The position numbers were made by a program, and so were the translations under genes. This document shows positions 1-9,444 of a stretch of 64,000 nt of DNA, one piece after another; positions within the stretch are counted from its first letter, which is position 1, and each line of letters begins with the position of its first letter. The stretch comes from Bolinopsis microptera. Lineage: Eukaryota > Ctenophora > Tentaculata > Lobata > Bolinopsidae. Below the pieces are notes generated by a model. The model searched no databases. It was not told the DNA's origin and worked only from the letters and a program-made list of their open reading frames with translations. The stretch is from positions 14,276,235 through 14,340,234 of the forward strand of contig NC_087084.1 in NCBI RefSeq assembly GCF_026151205.1, written 5' to 3'.

Positions 1-2451
1 GGGACGCCAACTAGGGGTATCCGGAGCTTTACTGTTGAAAACCATAAACTTGGTTTTGGATATATTGATTTCCAGTCCCCAGTTATCGCAGTACGTCGTG
101 ATGATCGTGATTAGCTTTTGCAGCGATTCTTGGTCAAGGGCAAGAATAACTAAATCATCAGCCCAGGCTAGATGAGTTACTGAAAGTCCTGCAAGCATGG
201 GGCAGTTGGCTAGGGCTTCGTTGAGGAGATCAGAGAGCTCTTTGAAGTACACCTTGAACAATTCTGGACTAAGAGGGTGACCTTGCTCTGTCCCTTTCAG
301 GATACTGAAGGCTTCACTGATTTTGCCATTGATCTTTATATGTCCTTCCGACTTGCTGTACATGTCTTTGATGATGTTGTAGAACCCACCATTAACACCA
401 TAACATGATAGTTTGAATAGGAGGGCCTGTCGACATACAAGGTCAAAGGCTTTACGAAGGTCAATGAATATAGCAAAGACCTTCTGCTTTACTCTCTTGT
501 ACTTCTCAATGATCGATATCAGAGTGAAAATGTGATCATTACATTGGCTCCCTTTGGTGAATCCAGCTTGATTGGGCGGATCTGAATGTGTCGTTTGCCG
601 GTGTGTGACAAGTCTCGATAGCAGCATTGTTGACAATAGCTTGCCAATGCAGCTGCAGACTGCAATAGCTCTGTAGTTATCGGGATTTCTAATGCAGCCT
701 TTCTTGTGTAACGGCGTTATCACGCTTTTACTCCAAAGATACACACCTGTGGTCAAACAGAGATTGAAAAGTTTAAGAAGTAGATTTCTCATGTTCTCGT
801 TTAGGCTTTTGATCATCTCGTTACTGACATGGTCAAAGGATGACGCTTTGCCAGTCTTCAGACTGTTGATGGCACCGTTCAGCTCTTCAATGGTAAAAGG
901 GCTGTTTAAAGCTTCGTTTGGCACGGATCCTTTAGCAAATGTGTCAGCTTCTTCAAGAAGGGCTTTCTTAGTAAGACTGTCAACAGTTGGGTGGGAGTCG
1001 GAGTAAAGATTAGCATAAAAATTCTGAAAAGTTTGGAGCTGTTCGGGATCGGTTTGAACCTCATCTTTCTTAAAGTTCTTTAATTTCTTGAAATCCCGCC
1101 AAGAGATAGCTTTACCATTCTTGATTTTTTTGTTCAGTCTTTTGAAAAAGTCATCCTTCTTTTTATTGATGATCTTCCTGTAACTTTTCGAGTTGGCACG
1201 GTGTCGGGCTTTGATCCTTTGACTGTCGGGGTTTTGGTCGACAACTTTGATTGACCGCTTGAAGAGTCGCCTGGCTGCATGGCAATTACCATCAAACCAA
1301 GAATCGAACTTTGGTTTAGGATGCTTTGCTTGCTTAGAGACACCGAGTTCTCTTTTTGCCAGGCAATTGATGAGATCAGTTATCTTGTCACTCAGTTCCT
1401 TCACCCCTTGCTGGGTAGTCGGGATAGCGTCAGCAGCATTGTGCAAGTTCGAGATTCTGTTGACTATATCTGGCTCCTCGAACGACTGGGCGAAGTTGAG
1501 TAAACTGTTTTCTGAGACCTTGTATCGGAATGGAGCGTCATCATAACGGAGGGTGGAATCTCCAGGTGTTTGAGTGTTCATCACCGAATGCTGCTTCCGC
1601 AAGCTGAGAAGAACTGGGTTGTGGTCCGAATACAAGGTGTGCTCACCGACTGTCAGACTTCTCACTCTATGAAGGAAGTTGGAAGATGCTATGAAATAGT
1701 CCACTACGCTGTTGCCATTCCACTTGAAACAGGTGTACTTTCCAGTGGAATCCCCAATGGTACGTCCATTCAGGATGAGTAGGTTTTCTGATCCGCAGAG
1801 GTCAAGAAGTTGCTTCTTATGACTATTAGTGCACTTGTCTTCACTCCATCTGCTCTTTGATATTGGGACAGAATCAGGAACTATCATGGCCTGGGAAGTT
1901 CGGCCTGTTTCTGGGAATAGCTCAAATTCTTCAGCTCTGTCGTACAACAGCAGCTTGGTTGACAAGCCTATTCTGGCGTTGAGATCACCAACAAGAAGAA
2001 TTTCATCCTCGGGGGTCTCGCGGAGATTGCTAATTTCTGCTTGGAGAGCTTCAAAATTGGCCTCCGAGTTGCTAAACCGACTGTTCTTCGAGCTGTTTGC
2101 TGGTGGTATGTAACTATTCACCAGAAAGGTGTTAGTTTTAGTTCCTGGGTTCGTGAATTTGACAATAGTCATATTCATAGAGAGATCTTTAGTTAGATTG
2201 ATGTCAACAGCTGAGCAGTACTTCAATATCGAGTTTTTCACCAATGTGGTGACACCACCACCTCTCCCAGTCTTGCGTGTGTTGTTGTATGATTTATATC
2301 CTTTCAGAGACACTTCACATCCAGTTTCTTGGAGGCAGATAACGTCGTGAGGTGTGATAAAATTGAGAAAGTCTGGATCTTCTGTCTTGTTACCAAGCAG
2401 GCCATGGATGTTTGCTACGTTCCAGGAGATAATAGAGTTAGCAAAGTCCAT
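1..2451 (-). CDS. LINE ORF2: APE endonuclease plus reverse transcriptase (partial, C-terminus off window)
   Basis: Reading the minus strand from the ATG at 2451 gives 817 codons with no stop up to base 1; an in-frame TGA four codons upstream supports this start. Residues 1-280 form an apurinic-type endonuclease: SWNV (N11), LQE (E42), Y114, GDLN (D156, N158) and SDH (D276, H277) match its catalytic blocks. Residues about 590-817 are a reverse transcriptase: FIDLRKAFD (D664, D670), then GTEQGHPLSP, then WADD (D765, D766). The aspartate pair is preceded by Trp-Ala rather than the common Tyr/Phe-Ala. The protein nicks target DNA and copies the element RNA at the nick (target-primed reverse transcription). 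The thumb and C-terminal domains are off the window. Confidence 0.93.
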   Translation of the reverse strand, partial: MDFANSIISWNVANIHGLLGNKTEDPDFLNFITPHDVICLQETGCEVSLKGYKSYNNTRKTGRGGGVTTLVKNSILKYCSAVDINLTKDLSMNMTIVKFTNPGTKTNTFLVNSYIPPANSSKNSRFSNSEANFEALQAEISNLRETPEDEILLVGDLNARIGLSTKLLLYDRAEEFELFPETGRTSQAMIVPDSVPISKSRWSEDKCTNSHKKQLLDLCGSENLLILNGRTIGDSTGKYTCFKWNGNSVVDYFIASSNFLHRVRSLTVGEHTLYSDHNPVLLSLRKQHSVMNTQTPGDSTLRYDDAPFRYKVSENSLLNFAQSFEEPDIVNRISNLHNAADAIPTTQQGVKELSDKITDLINCLAKRELGVSKQAKHPKPKFDSWFDGNCHAARRLFKRSIKVVDQNPDSQRIKARHRANSKSYRKIINKKKDDFFKRLNKKIKNGKAISWRDFKKLKNFKKDEVQTDPEQLQTFQNFYANLYSDSHPTVDSLTKKALLEEADTFAKGSVPNEALNSPFTIEELNGAINSLKTGKASSFDHVSNEMIKSLNENMRNLLLKLFNLCLTTGVYLWSKSVITPLHKKGCIRNPDNYRAIAVCSCIGKLLSTMLLSRLVTHRQTTHSDPPNQAGFTKGSQCNDHIFTLISIIEKYKRVKQKVFAIFIDLRKAFDLVCRQALLFKLSCYGVNGGFYNIIKDMYSKSEGHIKINGKISEAFSILKGTEQGHPLSPELFKVYFKELSDLLNEALANCPMLAGLSVTHLAWADDLVILALDQESLQKLITIITTYCDNWGLEINISKTKFMVFNSKAPDTPSWRP

Positions 2452-2523
2452 GATGAGGAAAGGTCAGAGAGGGACCTGGAGAGAAACGAAAAGAAGGTGA
2501 AAAGATGAAGAAACGAAAAAGGA

Positions 2524-5391
2524 CTAACGAGAGCCTCTGGTGAAAGTGTTGTCGAGGCTGGTCCTGAAGTTGCCCATAATGACCCTGATACCCCTGTCGT
2601 TGAGCTGAGATTTGTTTGAGGTCAACATGTAATTGTGAGGAAGTTCCGAATCTTCAGGAAAGAAGTTGGAGTTCTTGTTCTCCCGAGTTCTAGTCCAGAA
2701 GTCTGCTTTGTCTCTATCATCTTTGAGATTGTGAATTGCCTCTGAGATAAGTTGTCTGGCTCTAAGTCCCCCTCCATCGGTTTGATTGCAGATGATTGGA
2801 TGAGAGATGACCACCTTGCACTTTTGTGATGTTTCTCGGAGGATCTTTTCAGTGCTCTGGACAAAGGTGTTGATTAGAGAATCACTCGGTTGGCCATTCG
2901 TGATGTCATGAGCACCAAGGTGGATGTAAACTACGTCTGGGTTTTTGTTTGATATCTCCTCAGCAGTTTCACCCAAACAGGAGCTGAGCTCGTCCCAGCT
3001 GCGTTTGTAGATCATGGAGACATCATATCTCTTGGAGAACTCCTCTGACTTGAAACTCCGCATAGTTGAGTCACAAAGAAGGACCACTTTCTGTTTCTTC
3101 CGTGCTGATGATTTACTCAATCTTTTAGATCGATCAGATGAGTGTGTAGTGTTTCCATTTCTGGAACTGTTCCTGTGATCGGTGTTGATCCTCTCACTCC
3201 TTCTGTATGACTCTCTTTGGCCTCGCTCAGGAGGAAGACCGGGGATATCTCTGTTGGTCCTTGTCTTGCGCGGGGATCTCGGAACATAATTCTCATTCTG
3301 TTCGTGGGTCTCATTACTCGGCCTCTTTTGGTAATTACTCCGATTTGATGATTTTGATGATGTTAGGATGGCTAGAATCTCCTCAATTTTGTTGCTGTCC
3401 TCGCTTTTGAAGAAGCTATCATGCCATGCTTCTAAATCCCTTTTGATAGTCATAGTTTCGTTGAGGGTTCGAGTGAGGCCCTCTAAACTGCTTTGGGACT
3501 TTTCCAGAAGTAAGCTGGTATCTTGATTTGCTTTGGTTAGATTTTTCAAGAGGTCAACTCCGTTTGAACACGTTGTGGCGTTCTTGCAATCTCCCTTAGA
3601 TTTATCAGCGGGCATCTTGGTAAGCTTTAGTTCATCCAGATCTTTTTGCACTTCTCCTAGAGCTGAGCTGATAGAAATATTTGATTTTTCGATCACTGCT
3701 AGTCTGTTATCGATCAGGCTCAGTTGTTCAGAGGACCCAGAGGTAGAAGTCTTGCGGATATACTGAGAGATTCTCTTTCTCCTAGCCTTTGGAGCACCTT
3801 CCGTACTAAGTTTCAGGAATTCAAGTTCTTTCAAGATATCACTGTTAGTTGCTTCGTCAAGGGATTTGATGTAACTTTCAATGCCCTGAAAGCAGCTGTC
3901 CGATGTGATTCTATCCGACTCTCGTATCTTCCTCTTGACGTTAACCTTAGGCCGGGTAGTAGATGCCCTTGACTTGAGAAAGTCCCCAGCGTTGGGCAGA
4001 GAGCTGGTAAAGTGGAAATCTGTCGGAGAAGTGCAGGTTTCTGGAATTGGGGCAGTCTTGGAGAGGTTCTCCTCGGGGGCATTGGTGATGTAAGAAGTTT
4101 CGCTTGCTTCTGTAAGGTATCGACACAACCTTTGCTTACAAATTGCTGCAGCACCGTCAATAGCCTGTTTGCACGCTGTGAGTTCCTCCTTAACTTCTTT
4201 GTGCTTCATTTTGTTGATCAGCACACTCACAGCAGCGTAGTTTGGACTATCATAGGGGTCTTCAAGTAATACTTTTGCTCGGGTCTTCATGTCTTCAAGC
4301 GAGTCCTTGCTGGATGTGTGTTGCTCTAGAGCATCAAGAAGCAATGTGAAGTCAGCCTTGGTGAAGTTATCGAGTGTTTGCTGATAGATATGAACCTGCC
4401 CAATTCTGTATCCAAGCTTGTTGGTAAACTGCGTTGGCCGGATACTGTTGTTGGGTAGATCTTTTCCGTCCCAGGTCAGGGATTGCTCGCGATAATCAGA
4501 GTCCGTAATAGAGCTGAAGAATAGGAGCCTATAGGATGGCTTGACAGCGTTTATTTGTAAGTCAAAACCCACTTCTGACCGTACTTGATAACGTTTCAGA
4601 GTATCGCTTGACAGGAAAATAGCCGCTCCGTGATCAGGTGATAGCCGTCCTACATCTACTTTTCCTAGATATGATCCAGTGTCGGTCCTTGGAATTATGT
4701 CGATTACATTCTGATGTCCAAGGCAGAGAATTGCAAGCGGAGAGTCTTCTTCGATGTAAGAATCGAGATCGGATGGGAATACCGATGTTTCTGGGATCTT
4801 GGAATTCATCTGAATTCTCTCGATGACGCAACTGTTGAGAAGATTTCCATTAATCAGGTTATTCTGTAGGATCTGGTTCATGCATTGGAGTAAGATAGGG
4901 ATTTCCTTGAAGTCCTTAGTATCGTAAGTGTCCCATGGTTGGAAGGGGTAAAATCTGGAGCTGAACAGGGCAAGCTCTCGTTGGTGAGGTCCATACTTCC
5001 GAAATGGGACGTTACTTTCCGTTGACCACTGAAGAATGTCCGCTGGTTCCTTCATAAACAGGGCTTTCTGGTGATATATGTCCCTTCTTGGTTCATCTGC
5101 GTTACTCTTTAGGTCAGTTGAGATGTAACCCGGAGATGACGACAGATTCCTTATTCGCATGCAGGGATCGAGATGGTTTGTGATTATTGGAAGCGAGTTC
5201 AGCTTTTTCACGATTGTGACCTCTTCACAAAAACTGAGACTCTTTTCTGTCGGTGTTAGTCTGCGAAGCAAATCCTCCTCCGGCTCTTCGTCATAATTGA
5301 ACTTCAGATCTAGCTTTTCGACTTCTGGTGTTTCCTCGTATAGCTGTTCCGTATTGTTGTCACCCGGATCCTGTACTTCAGTTGAAGACAC
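2524..5391 (-). CDS. LINE ORF1 (955 aa): AlkB-like region, coiled coil, basic linker, SGNH hydrolase domain
   Basis: Large ORF1 with an acidic N-terminus. Residues 115-295 look like an AlkB-type 2OG-Fe(II) dioxygenase: NSCVIERIQ (186-194), a PSD triad (206-208) where AlkB has HxD, SPLAILCLG (217-225), GAAIFLSS (255-262) and SYRLLFF (286-292). The first iron His reads Pro and the second seems absent, so activity is unlikely. A coiled coil lies near 555-680 and a Ser/Arg/Lys-rich stretch, probably nucleic-acid binding, at 685-768. An SGNH/GDSL esterase fold covers 768-945: CDST (D774, S775), LGAHD (826-829) and SQLNDRG (928-934), where the usual catalytic His is Gln929. SGNH domains are known in CR1-like ORF1 proteins; the AlkB assignment is my inference. 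It lies 72 bp upstream of ORF2. Confidence 0.85.
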   Translation of the reverse strand: MSSTEVQDPGDNNTEQLYEETPEVEKLDLKFNYDEEPEEDLLRRLTPTEKSLSFCEEVTIVKKLNSLPIITNHLDPCMRIRNLSSSPGYISTDLKSNADEPRRDIYHQKALFMKEPADILQWSTESNVPFRKYGPHQRELALFSSRFYPFQPWDTYDTKDFKEIPILLQCMNQILQNNLINGNLLNSCVIERIQMNSKIPETSVFPSDLDSYIEEDSPLAILCLGHQNVIDIIPRTDTGSYLGKVDVGRLSPDHGAAIFLSSDTLKRYQVRSEVGFDLQINAVKPSYRLLFFSSITDSDYREQSLTWDGKDLPNNSIRPTQFTNKLGYRIGQVHIYQQTLDNFTKADFTLLLDALEQHTSSKDSLEDMKTRAKVLLEDPYDSPNYAAVSVLINKMKHKEVKEELTACKQAIDGAAAICKQRLCRYLTEASETSYITNAPEENLSKTAPIPETCTSPTDFHFTSSLPNAGDFLKSRASTTRPKVNVKRKIRESDRITSDSCFQGIESYIKSLDEATNSDILKELEFLKLSTEGAPKARRKRISQYIRKTSTSGSSEQLSLIDNRLAVIEKSNISISSALGEVQKDLDELKLTKMPADKSKGDCKNATTCSNGVDLLKNLTKANQDTSLLLEKSQSSLEGLTRTLNETMTIKRDLEAWHDSFFKSEDSNKIEEILAILTSSKSSNRSNYQKRPSNETHEQNENYVPRSPRKTRTNRDIPGLPPERGQRESYRRSERINTDHRNSSRNGNTTHSSDRSKRLSKSSARKKQKVVLLCDSTMRSFKSEEFSKRYDVSMIYKRSWDELSSCLGETAEEISNKNPDVVYIHLGAHDITNGQPSDSLINTFVQSTEKILRETSQKCKVVISHPIICNQTDGGGLRARQLISEAIHNLKDDRDKADFWTRTRENKNSNFFPEDSELPHNYMLTSNKSQLNDRGIRVIMGNFRTSLDNTFTRGSR

Positions 5392-5400
5392 AGCGTCTGA

Positions 5401-6418
5401 CTAAGCGCACAAGGTCTGACATCTGCCAACAACTCTTCAGAGTCTGATCTATTACAGAGTCTGATCTATTGCAGAGTCGGATATATCGCAGAGTCTGATC
5501 AATCGCAGAGTCTGATCTATTACAGAGTCTGATCTATTACAGAGTCTGATCTATTACAGAGTCTGATCTATTACAGAGTCTGATCTATTACAGAGTCTGA
5601 TCTATTACAGAGTCTGATCTATTACAGAGTTTGATCTATTACAGAGTCTGATCTATAACAGAGTCTGATCTATAACAGAGTCTGATCTATTACAGAGTCT
5701 GATCTATAACAGAGTCTGATCCATTAACGAGTCTGATCTATTGCAGAGTCGGATCTATCGCAGAGTCTGATATATTACAGAGTCTGATCTATTACAGAGT
5801 TTGATCTATTACAGAGTTTGATCTATTACAGAGTCTGATCTATTACAAAGTATGATCTATTACAGAGTCTGATCTATTACAGAGTCTGATCTATTACAGA
5901 GTCTGATCTATAACAGAGTCTGATCCATTAACGAGTCTGATCTATTGCAGAGTCGGATCTATCGTAGAGTCTGATATATTACAGAGTCTGATCTATTACA
6001 GAGTTTGATCTATTACAGAGTTTGATCTATTACAGAGTCTGATCTATTACAAAGTCTGATCTATTACAGAGTCTGATCTATTACAGAGTCTGATCTATTA
6101 CAGAGTCTGATCTATTACAGAGTTTGATCTATTACAGAGTCTGATCTATAACAGAGTCTGATCTATAACAGAGTCTGATCTATTACAGAGTCTGATCTAT
6201 TGCAGAGTCTGATCCATTAACGAGTCTGATCTATTGCAGAGTCGGATCTATCGCAGAGTCTGATATATTACAGAGTCTGATCTATTACAGAGTTTGATCT
6301 ATTACAGAGTTTGATCTATTACAGAGTCTGATCTATTACAAAGTATGATCTATTACAGAGTCTGATCTATTACAGAGTCTGATCTATTGCAGAGTCTGAT
6401 CTATCACAGAGTTTATGT
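5401..6418 (-). repeat. 17-bp tandem array at the LINE 5' end (about 60 copies)
   Basis: The unit on the plus strand is CAGAGTCTGATCTATTA with small variants, repeated from just upstream of the ORF1 ATG to about 6418. Higher-order variant blocks recur, for example a CCATTAACGAG variant followed by TTGCAGAGTCGG. The position suggests a LINE 5' UTR built of monomers. I infer a promoter role from that position only. Confidence 0.85.
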
Positions 6419-8749
6419 TATGCTCCAAACTACACATCAAACACACTACATGACACAGCTGCAACACGGCATAGAGTTCTACTTTATAGTAGATTACAGT
6501 AAAAGTAAGAGTACTTTCTTGACGAAAGTCAAATACAAGGAAATACTTTCGAGAAAACCATAGTATATAGCTAACTTTAGCAGGGTAATGTTGGTTATGT
6601 GCCTAACCTGGTGAGCACAGTGGATATCCTTGTTGTACGGCTATTTAAACAAGGAATTGAAACTGTGAGGCTCCGTGCAGACCAACCTACCTGTGGCTAA
6701 AGCTCTAATATACAAAAACAATACATTACAGATACGTGCTGATAAAAGGAACGACTAGATAAGAGATTAAAGTACAGATAAAAGAAAAGAAGAGATATCA
6801 CAAGAATCTGCTAACACGTGATAACAGAAGCTCATGGAAGACTGACTCTTCTATTGCACAAAACCTCATGAGATGTGTATATATTCACTTATTATCAATA
6901 TGTAGCAGGATCATACGACATACATACATGTTACATGGCGAGATCTCCATCCAAAAGGATTAGTCTGCGTCAACTGCGTCATTACTTTGTATTATACAAC
7001 TTCGGCAGGTAACATTTCTCCATCCCTTTCGATATGCAGCTTATCTTCTCATACAATCAATCGTGAGTCCAATCCGATCCAATCTCTGCTCAGCATCCTC
7101 AATAAATACATAATTTAAGATCTTCCTAGGCCTGCCTCTTGATCTCTTCACATGCTTGGGCTGATGCAACTTCAGTGAAAGAGCTGATGAAATTGTGAAA
7201 GTGCTGGTGACGATGAGAAAGACCATAAACCAGGGATTCCTTTGGGAGCATGTAAGATTATATCCAAAGTTTGTTCGCCAATGGGGTGTGTCTGGGTGTC
7301 AAAGATCTTCAAAGTGGGTGCTACTTGTGATGAACTCTAGAAGGATGGGATGGTAATACTCGGTCTGGCCGTCTGGAAACCCATAGAATTCCAGTTCAGA
7401 AACCGAGTAAGGAGGTGCGGCTACTGATGAGAAGCCTCCTTAAAGTTTATTTGGGTTAGAAACGACATTTGGTTCCCTACCCTCGCGCACAAAATTATTT
7501 TCAATTTTCTTGTTGTGTTCCACAACTTCGCTGGGACTCGTTTTTTTGTTTGTTTGGGGACTGGTTTATTGATTACATAATTATAAATGTATATCATAAA
7601 TAGATCAAATCTTAAACAGAATATTTGCACGCAATTGATAAATAAAAATGAAAAGGATGTTTTATTGATTAAAACAAAAGATAAAGCACAGACTCCAGAG
7701 TCCAGCTTAGTTTGTTTGGGACTGAGTTAGGATATCGTAGATATTGCTATGCCATTAGTTTGGATATGTTGTTATGTTAAAATCAATTATTATCAAAAGC
7801 ATTTGTTACGTATTGATATAACTAGCAGGAACCCGTATAATATAATATATTACGGGTTATGCGGAAATTCGCGTTAAAGTTGATGCCGTGGTGTCAGTAA
7901 AATGGCACAGATATATATAAATATATATATATCGTCTCGCTTTATATATAGTAAGATAGTAGGTGTAATTTAAGTTATACAAGTTATTAAGACTAAATAT
8001 CGATTACAACCGGAGAGGTCAAGGTTATTTAAACATAAACTAATTTGTCACTAATTTAACCCTAATGGCTTAATATAAGAGAAAGGTAATACACTTGTAG
8101 CATTGGCCAACGGTAATGAATTCAGATAAATATAATATATTTATATATAAGATAAAGATAATCAATTTATTCAATATCCTCAACTAGCTCTGATGGAACT
8201 CACATCAATTTGCTCTGTTGTGGGTAATTTAAGTTTATTTGTAGTGAAGAAACTAGACATAAATATTAAATATCACTTCGACTGATTGCTGATCAAAGAA
8301 GAATTGAAAATGTCGTTTTATTTTTTATGAAAAGTAAAGTGGTTACCTCTTCCATGTGATTCGAGGAGAATATTTGCACGGTAAATCGAGTTAAGATTTC
8401 CAGTAGTTGACCACTACTAATTGGTGAAGATTAAAAGCCCGGTAAAGTTAATGCTCGATAAACTGAAGCCTGTTTAACTTTAATAGACGTTTGTATCTTC
8501 CCAATCCTGGACAACTCTTGTTTAACACACATCGTGTCTTAAGTTTAACCTCAATAAAAGTTAGAAGCTAGTTAAACACAACATGTGGTACAATAGCAGC
8601 ATAGTGAGCAGACGCCAACAATCGGGGGACGGAAGTGAATGTCTGCTACAACTGTACACGCTCCGCATTAAGAGTGAGAATTGTGGTAGAAGTAGGGAAA
8701 AGAGCAATCAACTCACTCAGCCACCGCAAACCGGTTTAATTGTGGGACG
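6419..8749. other. No gene seen; AT-rich spacer
   Basis: AT-rich sequence with short TA runs (for example 7912-7935) and no ORF that looks conserved, apart from the possible LINE-tail remnant listed separately at 7041-7226. Part of 6419-7000 could still belong to the 5' flank or leader of the neighbouring LINE. Confidence 0.5.
7041..7226 (-). pseudogene. Possible LINE ORF2 C-terminal remnant
   Basis: A 61-codon minus-strand ORF contains HVKRSRGRPRK, like the basic GRP segment near the C-terminus of many LINE ORF2 proteins (compare GRPKQSYL at 20671-20825). Nothing else around it resembles reverse transcriptase. It could instead be an unrelated AT-hook-like chance ORF. Confidence 0.25.
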
Positions 8750-9236
8750 TTATACGGCATTACACGGCATTACACGGCATTACACGGCATTACACGGCAT
8801 TACACGGCATTACACGGCATTACACGGCATTATACGGCATTACACGGCATTACACGGATTTACACGGCATTACACGGCATTACACGGCATTACACGGATT
8901 TACACGGCATTACACGGATTTACACGGCATTACACGGCATTACACGGCATTACACGGCATTACACGGCATTACACGGCATTATACGGCATTACACGGCAT
9001 TACACGGATTTACACGGCATTACACGGCATAACACGGCATTACACGGCATTACACGGCATTATACGGCATTACACGGCATTATACGGCATTATACGGCAT
9101 TACACGGCATTATCCGGCATTACACGGCATTACACGGCATTATACGGCATTACACGGCATGATACGGCATTATACGGCATTACACGGCATTACACGGCAT
9201 TACATAGCATTATACGGCATTATACGGCATTACGAG
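8750..9236. repeat. 10-bp tandem array (TTACACGGCA)n, about 48 copies
   Basis: Units are in strict 10-bp register, with point variants such as TATACGGCAT and TACACGGATT. The open frames through it are an artefact of a stop-free 30-bp (10-codon) cycle. The 10-bp period is close to one DNA helical turn, so every CGG lies on the same helix face. Confidence 0.95.
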
Positions 9237-9343
9237 GCAAAGAACCTCCAAGTTCAATTTTCAGTTATTAAGCAGCAGGATTTGTTTTATTCGGTATAAT
9301 AATATAATACTCGAGACAATAAAGCTGAGTAACTAAACAAAGC

Positions 9344-9442
9344 GGTTCTTTTGCGATATTTTAAACGCGCTAGCTAGTGTTAAGTGGCGCTAACAAGCGC
9401 TGGTTGGCGCTAGCTATTGCGTTTCACTATCGCAAAAGAACC
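9344..9442. repeat. 99-bp palindromic element with 15-bp terminal inverted repeats
   Basis: Perfect inverted repeat: GGTTCTTTTGCGATA at 9344-9358 and its complement at 9428-9442. The interior holds further GCGCTAGC-type inverted motifs, so the whole segment can fold into a long hairpin. It may be a miniature DNA element; no clear target duplication is visible. Confidence 0.6.
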
Positions 9443-9444
9443 AA

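Larger units (their letters stand above)
1..6418 (-). mobile_element. Non-LTR retrotransposon (LINE), 3' end cut off by the window
   Basis: A two-ORF LINE read on the minus strand. A 17-bp tandem array (5401-6418) precedes ORF1 (2524-5391); a 72-bp pyrimidine-rich spacer follows, then ORF2 (2451 to the window edge). Both ORFs are open with no stop or frameshift, so the copy is young. It has an APE-type endonuclease, a reverse transcriptase and an ORF1 with a GDSL/SGNH esterase domain, a combination known from CR1/L2-type LINEs. I infer a CR1/Jockey-like affinity without a tree. The 5' boundary is a guess: I see no target duplication because the 3' end lies outside the window. Confidence 0.9.

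Noticed and set aside
7421..7630. 69-codon minus-strand ORF
   Set aside because: No recognisable motif, AT-biased, no neighbouring exon signals.
8583..9162. Overlapping 140-149-codon ORFs repeating a ten-residue block
   Set aside because: Produced by the 10-bp satellite, which is stop-free in these frames; no conserved start or flank.
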